Source: Chitinophaga pinensis (lineage in GTDB: Bacteria; Bacteroidota; Bacteroidia; Chitinophagales; Chitinophagaceae). Taken from it: 64,000 nucleotides of DNA. Both the position numbers and the translations under genes were made by a program. The stretch lies in the NCBI GenBank assembly GCA_945878115.1, contig CAMDVD010000009.1:1-64000 (forward strand), read 5' to 3'. The notes beneath the pieces were generated by a model that was given only the letters and a program-made list of their open reading frames with translations, ran no database searches and was not told where the DNA came from. Below are positions 28,029-38,078 of this stretch, in pieces (the stretch's first letter is position 1; the number at the start of each line of letters is the position of its first letter).

Positions 28029-30020
28029 TTAATTGATAAAGACCCAATGGAATCCAAAATGCATACCAAAATTTTGCGCAGCATAATGACTATAGTTGAT
28101 ATTATTTCGGGTGAAAATTTGTTGCAATTCATTGAACGCAATAGAAGCTCGATATCGTTTAACTTTAAAATTGAAAAAGTAACTGCATTGCGGAAAATTA
28201 CTAATCAACCTAGTGTATTGGTTTCCAAATCCGAAATAAATAGGAGAGTAGTTGTCGGCATAATAACGTGTATTCCAATGTACTTCAAGCCCTGTTGAAA
28301 TTTGTAATTTCTTTTTGAAAATAAAATTATTATAACTCAATATATGACGTGCCGCAAATACTGGAACATGCACTGGTGTTGTATTTGCAACCTGTTGGAA
28401 CAATAATACATTTTGTAAAGCAAAACGACTAACATGAAATTCATTTTGTGTTTGCAATTGGATCAACGGAAAAACTTTATCGTATTGAACTGCATGGAAA
28501 TTACTGTCTCTATACAAATAATTGCCAATGAGGAAATAATTTAGGTTCACATGTACTCGATGATATTCATTGTTGTATTGCAGAAATAATTTAGAGATGG
28601 ATTGTTTATTGAATGAATGGGCAGAAGTGAAAAAGTTAGTTTGATATTGGGAAAATAAATAAGGCGCAGTCTGCACACATTGTACCAACCCTAATTTGAT
28701 ATCGCCTATTTTTTTGCTAAAATTTCGCCCCGCTTGTCCATGTAAATTAAAATTGCCAATCGCATTTCCTGTGAAATAAATTTGCAATGCCGCATCATAT
28801 ATCCATTCTTTGGCTTGCGTACTTTCTTTTTTCAAATTTGCAAACACATAATTATTAAGATATTGTTTTTCATACAAACCATTAAAAATAGATTCGACTT
28901 CTAAGCCATAGCCAGCTTCGGATTGCAATGTTTTTTGATGTACTGTAATATTACCCAAAAGAGAAAAAGAATTACCTATTTGATGTAGTGTTGTGTTGCT
29001 GTACACTGAATCATTATTGCCAAAAATAAACGAACCTTCTTGCGTGTAAAAGGTACTGTCGGGGCGCATATCTTTAAACTTGTATTTATCAAAATTCGTA
29101 TACAATGTATGCCTTATACCAAATATGGGTTTGAAGGAATATATTTTTTCTGTCGAATCTATATTATACAAACTATCTGCTTTACCAATGAAATATTGTT
29201 GCTGTAGGTTCAAAGAAAGATTGCGATAATAATTGGTGACTGATGATCTATTCACGCCAGTACTGCCTGCTTCAATTGAAACGGGTATGAGCCTTTTGTC
29301 ATTATAATTCGCATAGAGTAAATAATTTTCATCGATAATGCCACCATTTTCATCTTGTTGAATTTTATTGTAAACTAAGGATCCATGCAGTTGGTAGCGT
29401 TGATTCGTAGAGATATAATTTGTACTAACTGAAGCATTGTCGTTATTTGTTTTTTGTAATTTATAAAATCCTGGCGAACCAATTTTGCGATAATTGATAG
29501 CGACATTCCAATTTGGTTTTATATTTTGGGTATGTATCAAATGGATCATTTGTTCTTGCTTAGTGCCTATTCGATAAAAGGCATCTGTATAAGGACGAGT
29601 GGTATTGTAATATTTTATTTGCTTAGGTAAAAAAAGATTGGACTGTAAAGAAGTGAGACCAAGATGTAAAGAGGCATCCAGTATTGGATCAAAAAATAAG
29701 GACTGCGAAGCGGATGCAAAATTACCTAAGTCGAATTGCCAACTATTTAATAATGGATTCTGTTGCAAGGTAAGGATGCTACTATCTGGCATTCTTTTGA
29801 AGGTATCGGCCAATGTATATTCAAGTATGCGAATATGATCATCCAATGCAATTTGTGATTTAGATGAAGTGTCGTTGGCGCGAATTTCATCTTCTGGAAA
29901 AACGGATTTTGTATTTCTACCAAATTGCCCAAATGCATGAAAATGAAAAGTCATTAGCACAAGGCAAGTGGCTAAACAAATTATTATTTTTGCATAAAGT
30001 TGAATCTTATTTTGTTTCAT
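28029..30020 (-). CDS. Putative outer-membrane porin (Bacteroidota porin-like family)
   Basis: Beta-barrel-like alternation; DPILDASLHLGLTSLQSNLFLP; FDKYKFKDMRPDSTFY. Confidence 0.75.
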   Translation of the reverse strand: MKQNKIQLYAKIIICLATCLVLMTFHFHAFGQFGRNTKSVFPEDEIRANDTSSKSQIALDDHIRILEYTLADTFKRMPDSSILTLQQNPLLNSWQFDLGNFASASQSLFFDPILDASLHLGLTSLQSNLFLPKQIKYYNTTRPYTDAFYRIGTKQEQMIHLIHTQNIKPNWNVAINYRKIGSPGFYKLQKTNNDNASVSTNYISTNQRYQLHGSLVYNKIQQDENGGIIDENYLLYANYNDKRLIPVSIEAGSTGVNRSSVTNYYRNLSLNLQQQYFIGKADSLYNIDSTEKIYSFKPIFGIRHTLYTNFDKYKFKDMRPDSTFYTQEGSFIFGNNDSVYSNTTLHQIGNSFSLLGNITVHQKTLQSEAGYGLEVESIFNGLYEKQYLNNYVFANLKKESTQAKEWIYDAALQIYFTGNAIGNFNLHGQAGRNFSKKIGDIKLGLVQCVQTAPYLFSQYQTNFFTSAHSFNKQSISKLFLQYNNEYHRVHVNLNYFLIGNYLYRDSNFHAVQYDKVFPLIQLQTQNEFHVSRFALQNVLLFQQVANTTPVHVPVFAARHILSYNNFIFKKKLQISTGLEVHWNTRYYADNYSPIYFGFGNQYTRLISNFPQCSYFFNFKVKRYRASIAFNELQQIFTRNNINYSHYAAQNFGMHFGFHWVFIN

Positions 30021-30026
30021 TCAAGG

Positions 30027-30851
30027 TTAATATTGTCCTACAAGTTCCTTAAATAGTAAAGCCATTTTTGGTGCGGCAATATTCGCAGCTTCCAGTACTT
30101 CTTCATGGGTGATGGTATTCATTTCATCGCGGATGCCAAGATCCGTAATTACACTCATGCCGAATACTTGCATACCCATGTGTTTGGCAACAATTACTTC
30201 GGGTACAGTGCTCATGCCTACTGCATCTCCGCCTATGATGTGCAACCATTTATATTCTGCTTTGGTTTCAAATGTAGGCCCTTGCAATCCTATATACACA
30301 CCTTCATGAACAAGTATATTTTTTTGTTGTGCAATGGCTTTTGCTTTCGCTATTAAATCCAATGCGTAAGGCTCAGTCATGTCTGGAAAACGAGGTCCAA
30401 TTTTTTCATCATTTCTACCCCGCAAAGGATGTTCAGGAAATAAATTGATATGGTCGTTGATTATCATTAAATCGCCTACTTTAAAATCGCGATTCATTCC
30501 ACCTGCTGCATTGCTGACCATCAATAAGGTAGCACCTAATTGTTGCATTACGCGAACTGGGAATGTAACTTCTTGCATGGAATAACCTTCGTAATAATGA
30601 AAGCGCCCACTTAAAAGGATGACCTCTTGTTGATTTAATTTGCCGAACAATAATTTTCCACCATGACCTTTTACAGTGCTCACCGGAAAATTTGGAATGT
30701 CTTCATAATGTAATGAATGACTCACTTCTAATTCGTTCACTAAACTACCCAATCCACTACCGAGTATAATTCCAACCTTTGGTTTTTCAGAGACGATGGA
30801 TTGAATGAAAGCGACAGTCTCGTTTACTTTGGTGATGTCTACATTTTGCAT
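30027..30851 (-). CDS. Purine-nucleoside phosphorylase
   Basis: [86 protein letters not shown]. Confidence 0.97.
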   Translation of the reverse strand: MQNVDITKVNETVAFIQSIVSEKPKVGIILGSGLGSLVNELEVSHSLHYEDIPNFPVSTVKGHGGKLLFGKLNQQEVILLSGRFHYYEGYSMQEVTFPVRVMQQLGATLLMVSNAAGGMNRDFKVGDLMIINDHINLFPEHPLRGRNDEKIGPRFPDMTEPYALDLIAKAKAIAQQKNILVHEGVYIGLQGPTFETKAEYKWLHIIGGDAVGMSTVPEVIVAKHMGMQVFGMSVITDLGIRDEMNTITHEEVLEAANIAAPKMALLFKELVGQY

Positions 30852-30855
30852 TGGG

Positions 30856-30863
30856 CAAATATA
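30856..30863 (-). promoter_or_regulatory. TATATTTG -7-type element 4 nt from the PNP ATG
   Basis: Minus-strand TATATTTG-CCCA-ATG. Confidence 0.45.
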
Positions 30864-30970
30864 ATATCATTGTATGGAATATAAAGGTGCTTGTAAGAAT
30901 TGTCTGCAATGCAAACCAAAGGATAGATTGAAAAATATTAATATAACTATGGCGCTATGACTTCTGATAA

Positions 30971-31378
30971 ATGACTAATATTGCACAAGATTTGAAACAG
31001 TGTGCTTCGATATTGCTTTTATTCATGTTAACTTGGCAAACCATGTTTAAAGCAGGTTTCATTGTATATTGGAAAGCAAATCAAGCTCATATTACAGAAG
31101 CTTTTTGTGAAAACAAAAACAAACCACAAATGTGCTGTAACGGAAAATGTTACTTGAACAAACAGCTTAAAAAAGCAGATGATACGGAAACCGATAAGCG
31201 CAAGTTGCCAAATGCATTTTTGAAATGGAAATCAATGGATTTATTTGTCGCGCAAAATAATAGCTGGACTATTGGAAATTCTTTGTTTTCATGCAAAGAA
31301 TCAAGACCAACCTACCTAAGTTCAAATATTTTATCAGGTTATCATAACGCCTTATTTCGACCGCCTCCAGTTATTTAA
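30971..31378 (+). CDS. Conserved hypothetical small protein, N-terminal TM helix and CCNGKCYL motif
   Basis: QMCCNGKCYLNKQLKKAD; TM segment near N-terminus. Confidence 0.6.
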   Translation: MTNIAQDLKQCASILLLFMLTWQTMFKAGFIVYWKANQAHITEAFCENKNKPQMCCNGKCYLNKQLKKADDTETDKRKLPNAFLKWKSMDLFVAQNNSWTIGNSLFSCKESRPTYLSSNILSGYHNALFRPPPVI

Positions 31379-31456
31379 TTTATAAAAACTTATCCAATGG
31401 CTATCCGTGTAAACGCTTAGCCGAATTTCTTATGCTTAAAATAAATTTAAATAAAA

Positions 31457-32401
31457 ATGTTAAAAAAAATTTCATTCATTCTTGTTGCAATAATAGCAAC
31501 AACACAGGCTTTCAGTCAATGTGCCTGTTGCGCTGGAGCATGCTCTGGCTCATCAAATGGCGATTATAACAATGGTATTTTAACACTCCAAAAAAAGCAA
31601 TTTGTACTAGAAGGATATGCTGAATATAGAACAATTAAAATCATGCAGGAGCAGCAAGTATCTTCCGACTCTATGACAGAAGAGGAAACGCCATTAAAGA
31701 CAATGCTGCTTTATTCAGTAGGGCTTCGTTATAGTATTTCCAATAAAATTACCGTTTCGGCTTTGCTGCCTTATACTTTTTTACATACAGACAATGGTAA
31801 CGACAAGGGAATGGGTGACCTTATTCTTTTAGGCACCTATAATGTGTACAGTAAAAATAATTTAAATGTAGCATTACAAGCAGGAGTTGAACTTCCGACA
31901 GGTATTCAAAAGAATTCTAATTTCGATAATACAACGGTTGTATTAGGTTCAGGTTCTGTAGATCCAATGGCTGGCGTACTATTTTCTAAGCGTTGGGATA
32001 AACTTACTCTGAACGGAAATGCACTGTATAAGCATACTACTGCAGGCTTTGAAAAAAACTATTATGGAAGTTTGTCTGTTCAAAACCTAGCATGGATGTA
32101 TCGTCTAAAGGGCGAAAATCTAGATTGCGCGCGCGACAGCAGCACGAACAAAAAACACATCGAATTAGGTTGGACGCTTATGGCTGGTTATCATGGAGAA
32201 TGGTTAGATAATATAAAAGAAGGAGAGGAAGTGGATAGGAATTCTGGTTATTATTTAGGCTATGCAACTTTGGGTACCAACTTTTCCTATAGAAAATGGG
32301 CATTGCCTGTAACGCTTTCACTGCCTATCGTTCAAAGAATGAACGGTGACCAAAATGATGCAGGTTTAAGACTTCGAATTGGCATAATAAAATTGTTGTA
32401 A
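31457..32401 (+). CDS. Outer-membrane beta-barrel 'transporter'-like protein with Cys-rich mature N-terminus
   Basis: Signal peptide then QCACCAGACSG; beta-barrel features VALQAGVELPTG. Confidence 0.65.
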   Translation: MLKKISFILVAIIATTQAFSQCACCAGACSGSSNGDYNNGILTLQKKQFVLEGYAEYRTIKIMQEQQVSSDSMTEEETPLKTMLLYSVGLRYSISNKITVSALLPYTFLHTDNGNDKGMGDLILLGTYNVYSKNNLNVALQAGVELPTGIQKNSNFDNTTVVLGSGSVDPMAGVLFSKRWDKLTLNGNALYKHTTAGFEKNYYGSLSVQNLAWMYRLKGENLDCARDSSTNKKHIELGWTLMAGYHGEWLDNIKEGEEVDRNSGYYLGYATLGTNFSYRKWALPVTLSLPIVQRMNGDQNDAGLRLRIGIIKLL

Positions 32402-32459
32402 TACCATCTTGATTTATAAAATAGACCAAAGGGCTTTTTAGAAATCTTAGATGGTATTA
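32399..32459. terminator. Long-stem inverted repeat at the 3' end of the 31457 gene, in a convergent intergenic region
   Basis: TAATACCATCT … AGATGGTATTA (perfect 11-bp stem); no T tract. Confidence 0.4.
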
Positions 32460-32647
32460 TGCCGATTGAATAACAGATGGTCTATCTATTATTTCACATC
32501 GGTATAAAATTTAATGCCCAATGGCTATGTAGAATGTAGGGGATTAGTAAGATGCTTGAATGAATAATCAGATATGCTTTCAATTCCCTTCATTCTTTTC
32601 TTGAAAAAATAAAGTGAACTTCATTTTGAGATCGATTTTGAAATGAA

Positions 32648-34534
32648 CTATTTCGCCACTACATACTCCCATTTATTCATTCCTCTATCATATTTTACTC
32701 TAACTCTTTGCCCTTTTTTAATTCTAATACTTTTTTTGATATTGATATTGCCTTCGCCAACAAGTGTATATCCATCTACAGCAATGAAGATGATTTCACC
32801 TTCAAAATATCGTTGCCAACTGTAGGATTCATCTGCATTCAATTGATTAAACAAAGCGATATAAGCAATGGAATCTGTTCCTCGAATATAATATTGATTA
32901 TAATTGATATTGATATTTTCATCCATACTCAAAGCAGCTTTCAGCGTGTCTTTGCAAACAGCAGTTCGAGCATAAATATGAACCCCATTTTCGTTCTCCA
33001 TCAACCATGCTATTTTCATGGGATTGATAGAGTCAATCAAGCTTTCTTTCAATGTTATATTCACATCGCGTGAGCCAATTTCGGTACTCGGATTGTAAAT
33101 GGTTTGCGATGCTTCTTGGTTATTTGGACAATGCATCTTCGTAATCATGCAACTTGCTTTACTGGCTGTGGGCGTGCATTGTATAAAACGTACACCAAAC
33201 ACTGTTGGATTATCAAACCATGTTTGCGTGTTGTAATCTAGATTCAACATGCCATTGTAAGTACATTCAAAAATATCATCAGTCGAATGGTATTGAATAA
33301 TAGAGGTGTCGCCTACAATGCCATTGCCCAATTGCATACCTAAATCCACAGGACGATATTCATTTTTAGAAGATTGGATATTTATTTTTAATGGGATTAA
33401 AGTATTATTATCGACACCAAATGCAGAGGATGATTTGATGGAATTATTTTTGAAAGTAATCGTAATTTCTTTATCCGCAATGTCCGAAGAAATATTGTTG
33501 CAAGACACAGCACGCAAAACAGAACGTCCGAAAAAATTACCTACTATTAAACAACTATTTACGCAGTTGATGGCATAACCTCTACTAAAAAAAGTATTAT
33601 TTCTTACAATCGGTTTGGTATAATAAAAACCTAAATCAATGGCGTTGTTGGCGGTAGAATCAAAAAAATTATTTTCGAATTCTTGGTATTTTGTTCGGTT
33701 CGCTTCATTTGCTGGAAATTTGACATGACTTAATTCCGGACTGCCTACAAAACGAATGGCAGTCGTGTAATTTCTGTAAAAAGAACAACCCGTAATTTTT
33801 GTATTCGTTTGTGGCGATAGGGTAATGGACTGTCCAAACTCTTGATCCGATTGCGATTCAGAGGCAAGTAATCCATTGCGAAGAAAGGTAGTATTGTTGG
33901 CATGAAAAGTTTTTTCGCCAACCCCTGTCATGCTTGCACCCATTGCACCGAAAGATTCAATTTGTGTATCATCGATTTGTAACCACTGCCGACCTAATCC
34001 AGTTGCAATAATGCCATTGTAAAAATTACCGGTAATCTTACAATTCTTCACCACAGTTTTTACGTTACCATTGCTCATATGAATGGCGCAGGTACTCTGG
34101 TTAAACTCTTTAATATAACCAGGATTACTTGGGCCGATTAAATCAAGATTATCAAATATGACAGTTAATTTCGGATCATTGACTTGGTTAGAAATAGCAA
34201 ACATTTCCCAATTGAAAGTAGGATTATCATTTGCCATAAACAGTTTAGAATTCAACCCATCTCCTTTGAAAGTAATGTTGACACTGTCTTTGGCAATGAC
34301 GTGGATACAAGCGTTCATCATACCGAATTCAAATCGATAATCGCCAGCTGGGAAATAGATGATACCGCCGCCAGAACTAAGAACCGCAGCAACTAAGGAG
34401 TCTAAACTTTTTACATTTTGTACTTGATCTTGTTCAGGACTAATCCCAAATTTACGTACGTTATAGTTTGCAGTTTCCGCCTTGGAGATGCCGCAACAAG
34501 CCATGAGTACACCCAAAAATAAAATATATTTCAT
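32648..34534 (-). CDS. Right-handed parallel beta-helix (pectate-lyase-like) secreted protein
   Basis: Start MKYILFLGVLMACCGISKAE; GGGIIYFPAGDYRFE; repeated NNxFxxN motifs. Confidence 0.8.
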   Translation of the reverse strand: MKYILFLGVLMACCGISKAETANYNVRKFGISPEQDQVQNVKSLDSLVAAVLSSGGGIIYFPAGDYRFEFGMMNACIHVIAKDSVNITFKGDGLNSKLFMANDNPTFNWEMFAISNQVNDPKLTVIFDNLDLIGPSNPGYIKEFNQSTCAIHMSNGNVKTVVKNCKITGNFYNGIIATGLGRQWLQIDDTQIESFGAMGASMTGVGEKTFHANNTTFLRNGLLASESQSDQEFGQSITLSPQTNTKITGCSFYRNYTTAIRFVGSPELSHVKFPANEANRTKYQEFENNFFDSTANNAIDLGFYYTKPIVRNNTFFSRGYAINCVNSCLIVGNFFGRSVLRAVSCNNISSDIADKEITITFKNNSIKSSSAFGVDNNTLIPLKINIQSSKNEYRPVDLGMQLGNGIVGDTSIIQYHSTDDIFECTYNGMLNLDYNTQTWFDNPTVFGVRFIQCTPTASKASCMITKMHCPNNQEASQTIYNPSTEIGSRDVNITLKESLIDSINPMKIAWLMENENGVHIYARTAVCKDTLKAALSMDENININYNQYYIRGTDSIAYIALFNQLNADESYSWQRYFEGEIIFIAVDGYTLVGEGNINIKKSIRIKKGQRVRVKYDRGMNKWEYVVAK

Positions 34535-34538
34535 TGGA

Positions 34539-34546
34539 CAAATGTA
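34539..34546 (-). promoter_or_regulatory. TACATTTG -7-type element 4 nt from the beta-helix ATG
   Basis: Minus-strand TACATTTG-TCCA-ATG. Confidence 0.45.
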
Positions 34547-34573
34547 ATTCAAGAAGTGATAAGTTGAAATTAG

Positions 34574-34608
34574 TAAGGCGTAAGGCATAAGGCGTAAGGC
34601 GTAAGGTG
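34574..34608 (+). repeat. Short heptad array (five GTAAGGC units)
   Basis: gtaaggc gtaaggc ataaggc gtaaggc gtaaggt. Confidence 0.9.
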
Positions 34609-34665
34609 GCATTTGCAATTAAGCATTTACCATTGGCAATACTAAAAATGAAATGAGAATATTTT

Positions 34666-34804
34666 GGTCGGCATACACGTCCTGACGATAAATGTCAGGA
34701 TCCGTTTCCGCTCAAAGTAGCGGAATGAGGACTATTCCTTCCAATCTTTTTTGCTTCAAAGCAAGCAAAAAAGGATTTCCACTCAATCGTTGCCGCAAAA
34801 CATC
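34666..34804 (+). repeat. Hairpin-bearing dispersed repeat, copy 2 (139 bp)
   Basis: Same three hairpins as copy 1; third stem lengthened on both arms (T6/A6). Confidence 0.9.
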
Positions 34805-35003
34805 CAACCTACAAAATGATGTGCTCATTACGTATTTAGTTTAGCCTTACAATTAAACATTTACCATGTAGAAATGAGGTTTTGTGCATGTATTTTACAG
34901 GTGTATCTGCTTACACATAGGACGCCGCACTTTCCGTATATATTTGGAATTAAAAATAATACTTTATACTTGCAAAAATTTTACACAACCAGAAACGGTA
35001 AGC

Positions 35004-37649
35004 ATGGCAAAGAATTTATTGATTGTGGAGTCCCCCGCTAAAGCGAAGACGATAGAGAAAATACTCGGTTCTGACTTTCAAGTGAAGTCTTGTTTTGGGC
35101 ATATTCGTGATTTGGAAAAAGATGCGATGGGGATTGATGTTGCGAATCATTTTAAGCCATCCTATAAGATTTCGGATGATAAAACAAAGGTTGTAAATGA
35201 ATTAAAACAATTGGCAAAAAATGCAGAAGTTTGGCTAGCAACGGATGAGGATCGTGAGGGAGAAGCCATTTCGTGGCATTTGTGTGAAGTGCTTCATTTA
35301 GATCCAAGTACTACGAAGCGAATTGTGTTTCATGAGATTACGAAGCCAGCCATTTTGAAAGCAGTTGCAAATCCTCGTTTAGTCAATATGGATTTGGTAA
35401 ATGCACAGCAAGCACGCCGAATATTAGATCGAATAGTTGGGTTTGAATTGTCACCCGTTTTATGGCGAAAAATTAATCGCAGCAATTCTTTATCTGCAGG
35501 GCGAGTACAATCGGTTGCTGTTCGATTAATCGTAGAAAGAGAACGAGAGATAAATGCATTTAATACACAAAGTACCTTTAAGTTAGAAGCGCAGTTTAAT
35601 GCCAATGATATCAATAATAAAGCAGTTTCGTTCAAGGCAGAATATGCAGATAGAATTGCGGATAGTAAAGGCGCAAATCATTTTCTGCAAAATTGTATTG
35701 GTGCATCGTACAAGGTAGATGATATACAAGTAAAGCCTGGTAAGAAATCTCCATCGGCTCCTTTTACTACTTCTACTTTGCAACAAGAAGCAAGTCGAAA
35801 ATTGGGATACTCTGTTTCTCGAACGATGCAAATTGCACAAAAATTATACGAAAGCGGTAGTATCACGTATATGAGAACGGATGCAGTAAGTTTATCCGAA
35901 ACCGCTTTACAAAATATTCAAGAAGAAATTATTAAGAACTACGGTGAAAAATACCACAAGCATCGAGTCTATAAAAATAAAAATGAAAATGCCCAAGAGG
36001 CGCATGAGGCAATACGTCCAACCAATATGGCAACTCGTGAAGTAGCAGATTGGGATATGCAACGCTTGTATGATTTGATTTGGAAACGTACCATGGCATC
36101 TCAAATGTCGGATGCTGAATTGGAAAAAACAGTTGCTAAAATTGGTATTTCCACACAACAAGAAAAGCTAACAGCGAGTGGTGAAGTTTTGAAATTTGAC
36201 GGCTTTTTGAAATTGTATATGGAAGGCAAGGATGAAGAAGAGAGTGAAGAGGAGAATGAAGAAGGCATGTTGCCTTTATTAAGAGTAGGACAAGGTTTGG
36301 ACATCGTAAGTATGCAAGCGATTGAACGTTTTTCGCGTCCACTACCAAGATATACGGAAGCTTCCTTGGTAAAAAAATTAGAGGAATTAGGAATAGGAAG
36401 ACCGTCTACTTACGCACCGACAATTAGTACCATACAGAATAGAAATTATGTGATTAGAAAAGATAAAGATGGCATCCGTAGAAAATATGTAGTGTTATCT
36501 TTAGAAGGTGCAGAAATAAATGAAAAGGTACTCGAAGAAAATACAGGTGCTGAAAAAAATAAAATGTTTCCAACGGACTTAGGTATGGTGGTTACAGATT
36601 TTTTGAAGCAGCATTTTGAGCAAGTGATGGATTATAAATTTACCGCAAAAATTGAAGGTGAATTTGATGAAATTGCACATGGTAAAAAAGAATGGAGCAA
36701 CATGTTGGGTGCTTTCTATACACCTTTTCATGAGCTGGTAAACACGACCATGGACACTGCGGAACGTGCAAGCGGTGAGCGTGATTTGGGCGTTCATCCC
36801 GAAACTGGCAAAAGAGTCTTTGCGCGAATTGGTAAGTTTGGTCCAATGATACAAATGGGCAATTCCGAAGATGAAGAGAAGCCAAGATTTGCAACTTTAC
36901 GTAACACACAAAGTATTGAAACTATTACATTCCAAGAGGCATTAGAACTTTTTAAATTGCCATTGGTTTTAGGTGATTATGAAGGTAAAGAAGTGAGCGT
37001 GAACATTGGTCGATTTGGACCTTATGTAAAATATGGTGAGCAATTTGTTTCACTTGAAAAAGGAGAAGAACCATTGAGTGTAACTATGGAAAGAGCCATA
37101 GAAGTTATTAAAGATAAACAAGAAGGCGATGCGCCAATTGGTTATTATCAGGATAAACCCATCACCAAAGGCAAAGGGCGTTTTGGACCATTTATCAAAT
37201 GGGATGGACTTTTTATTAATATACCTAGAGCTTATTTTTTTGAAACTATTAATGAAAAGGAATGTGCGGAATTGATTGAAAAAAAAGTAGAAAAGGAATC
37301 GCAACGTTATATTTTGCAATTTCCGGAAGAAAATATTTCTGTGGAGAATGGAAGATGGGGACCATTTATTAAGTGGAATAAAAAAATGTTGAAATTGATT
37401 GGTAAAAAATATACCAGTGAAGAAGCAGCATTGTTGACTTTGGAAGAAGTGAAAAAAATGGTAGAAACCCAAGTGCCGAATGCATTTGTAAAAAAGGCAA
37501 GTACAAGAAGTGCATCAACAGCAAAAAAATCAGTGACTAAAAAAGCAAGTTCTGCAAGCGCTAAAGGCACGACCAAAAAGGCTACCGTTAAATCGGCGGC
37601 ACAGAAAAGAGCTGAGCGACAGATGAAAGCACAGAATGATAATTACTAA
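35004..37649 (+). CDS. topA: DNA topoisomerase I (type IA) with Lys/Ala/Ser-rich C-terminal tail
   Basis: MAKNLLIVESPAKAKTIEKILG, ATDEDREGEAISWHL, SGSITYMRTDAVSLS, GIGRPSTYAPTISTI. Confidence 0.98.
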   Translation: MAKNLLIVESPAKAKTIEKILGSDFQVKSCFGHIRDLEKDAMGIDVANHFKPSYKISDDKTKVVNELKQLAKNAEVWLATDEDREGEAISWHLCEVLHLDPSTTKRIVFHEITKPAILKAVANPRLVNMDLVNAQQARRILDRIVGFELSPVLWRKINRSNSLSAGRVQSVAVRLIVEREREINAFNTQSTFKLEAQFNANDINNKAVSFKAEYADRIADSKGANHFLQNCIGASYKVDDIQVKPGKKSPSAPFTTSTLQQEASRKLGYSVSRTMQIAQKLYESGSITYMRTDAVSLSETALQNIQEEIIKNYGEKYHKHRVYKNKNENAQEAHEAIRPTNMATREVADWDMQRLYDLIWKRTMASQMSDAELEKTVAKIGISTQQEKLTASGEVLKFDGFLKLYMEGKDEEESEEENEEGMLPLLRVGQGLDIVSMQAIERFSRPLPRYTEASLVKKLEELGIGRPSTYAPTISTIQNRNYVIRKDKDGIRRKYVVLSLEGAEINEKVLEENTGAEKNKMFPTDLGMVVTDFLKQHFEQVMDYKFTAKIEGEFDEIAHGKKEWSNMLGAFYTPFHELVNTTMDTAERASGERDLGVHPETGKRVFARIGKFGPMIQMGNSEDEEKPRFATLRNTQSIETITFQEALELFKLPLVLGDYEGKEVSVNIGRFGPYVKYGEQFVSLEKGEEPLSVTMERAIEVIKDKQEGDAPIGYYQDKPITKGKGRFGPFIKWDGLFINIPRAYFFETINEKECAELIEKKVEKESQRYILQFPEENISVENGRWGPFIKWNKKMLKLIGKKYTSEEAALLTLEEVKKMVETQVPNAFVKKASTRSASTAKKSVTKKASSASAKGTTKKATVKSAAQKRAERQMKAQNDNY

Positions 37650-37658
37650 ATTATAAGG

Positions 37659-37910
37659 TTGGAAATAGAAGAAAGAAATGAAGGCAACAAAGCCTATACC
37701 AGTTTCAAATCTAGCCTAGATTTGTCGATGGGTATTTTGTATATCATTATTGCTGGCTATGCAACCCAAATGCCTTTCATCATTGAGGCTTACGGCAAAA
37801 AAACAGTGTATATTATTGGCGGTTTATTTGTTTTGTACGGACTGTTTAGATTCTATCGAGGTTTTGTTGGCATTAAAAATATCTTCTTGAAAAAGCGATT
37901 GAGGCGGTAG
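37659..37910 (+). CDS. Small two-TM membrane protein (TTG start)
   Basis: MGILYIIIAGYATQMPFII and VYIIGGLFVLYGLFRFYRG; follows topA closely. Confidence 0.65.
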   Translation: MEIEERNEGNKAYTSFKSSLDLSMGILYIIIAGYATQMPFIIEAYGKKTVYIIGGLFVLYGLFRFYRGFVGIKNIFLKKRLRR

Positions 37911-38078
37911 ACGGGTATCCTTTACACAGTCTATTTTTGAAAACATTAATCTCTTTTTTAGCAGAAGGTGGATGTAATGATTTTCTGTTTCCAGTTACCT
38001 TGTATTTTTTTTGTAATAAAGTTCAAGCTCCAAAATACATTTTTGCAACTTGAACTTTAGCGTAATAAATATGTTCTT

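Noticed and set aside
34535-34618. N-terminal extension MQMPPYALRLMPYALL… of the beta-helix ORF
   Set aside because: Encoded by the GTAAGGC array; a good signal peptide begins at MKYILFLGVL (34534)
34884-35003. 40-aa N-terminal extension of TopA
   Set aside because: Canonical start MAKNLLIVESPAKAKTIEK is at 35004; extension includes the likely promoter TATACTTG
37050-37472. 140-aa minus ORF rich in Phe
   Set aside because: Antisense of the Lys-rich topA 3' part (AAA to TTT codons)
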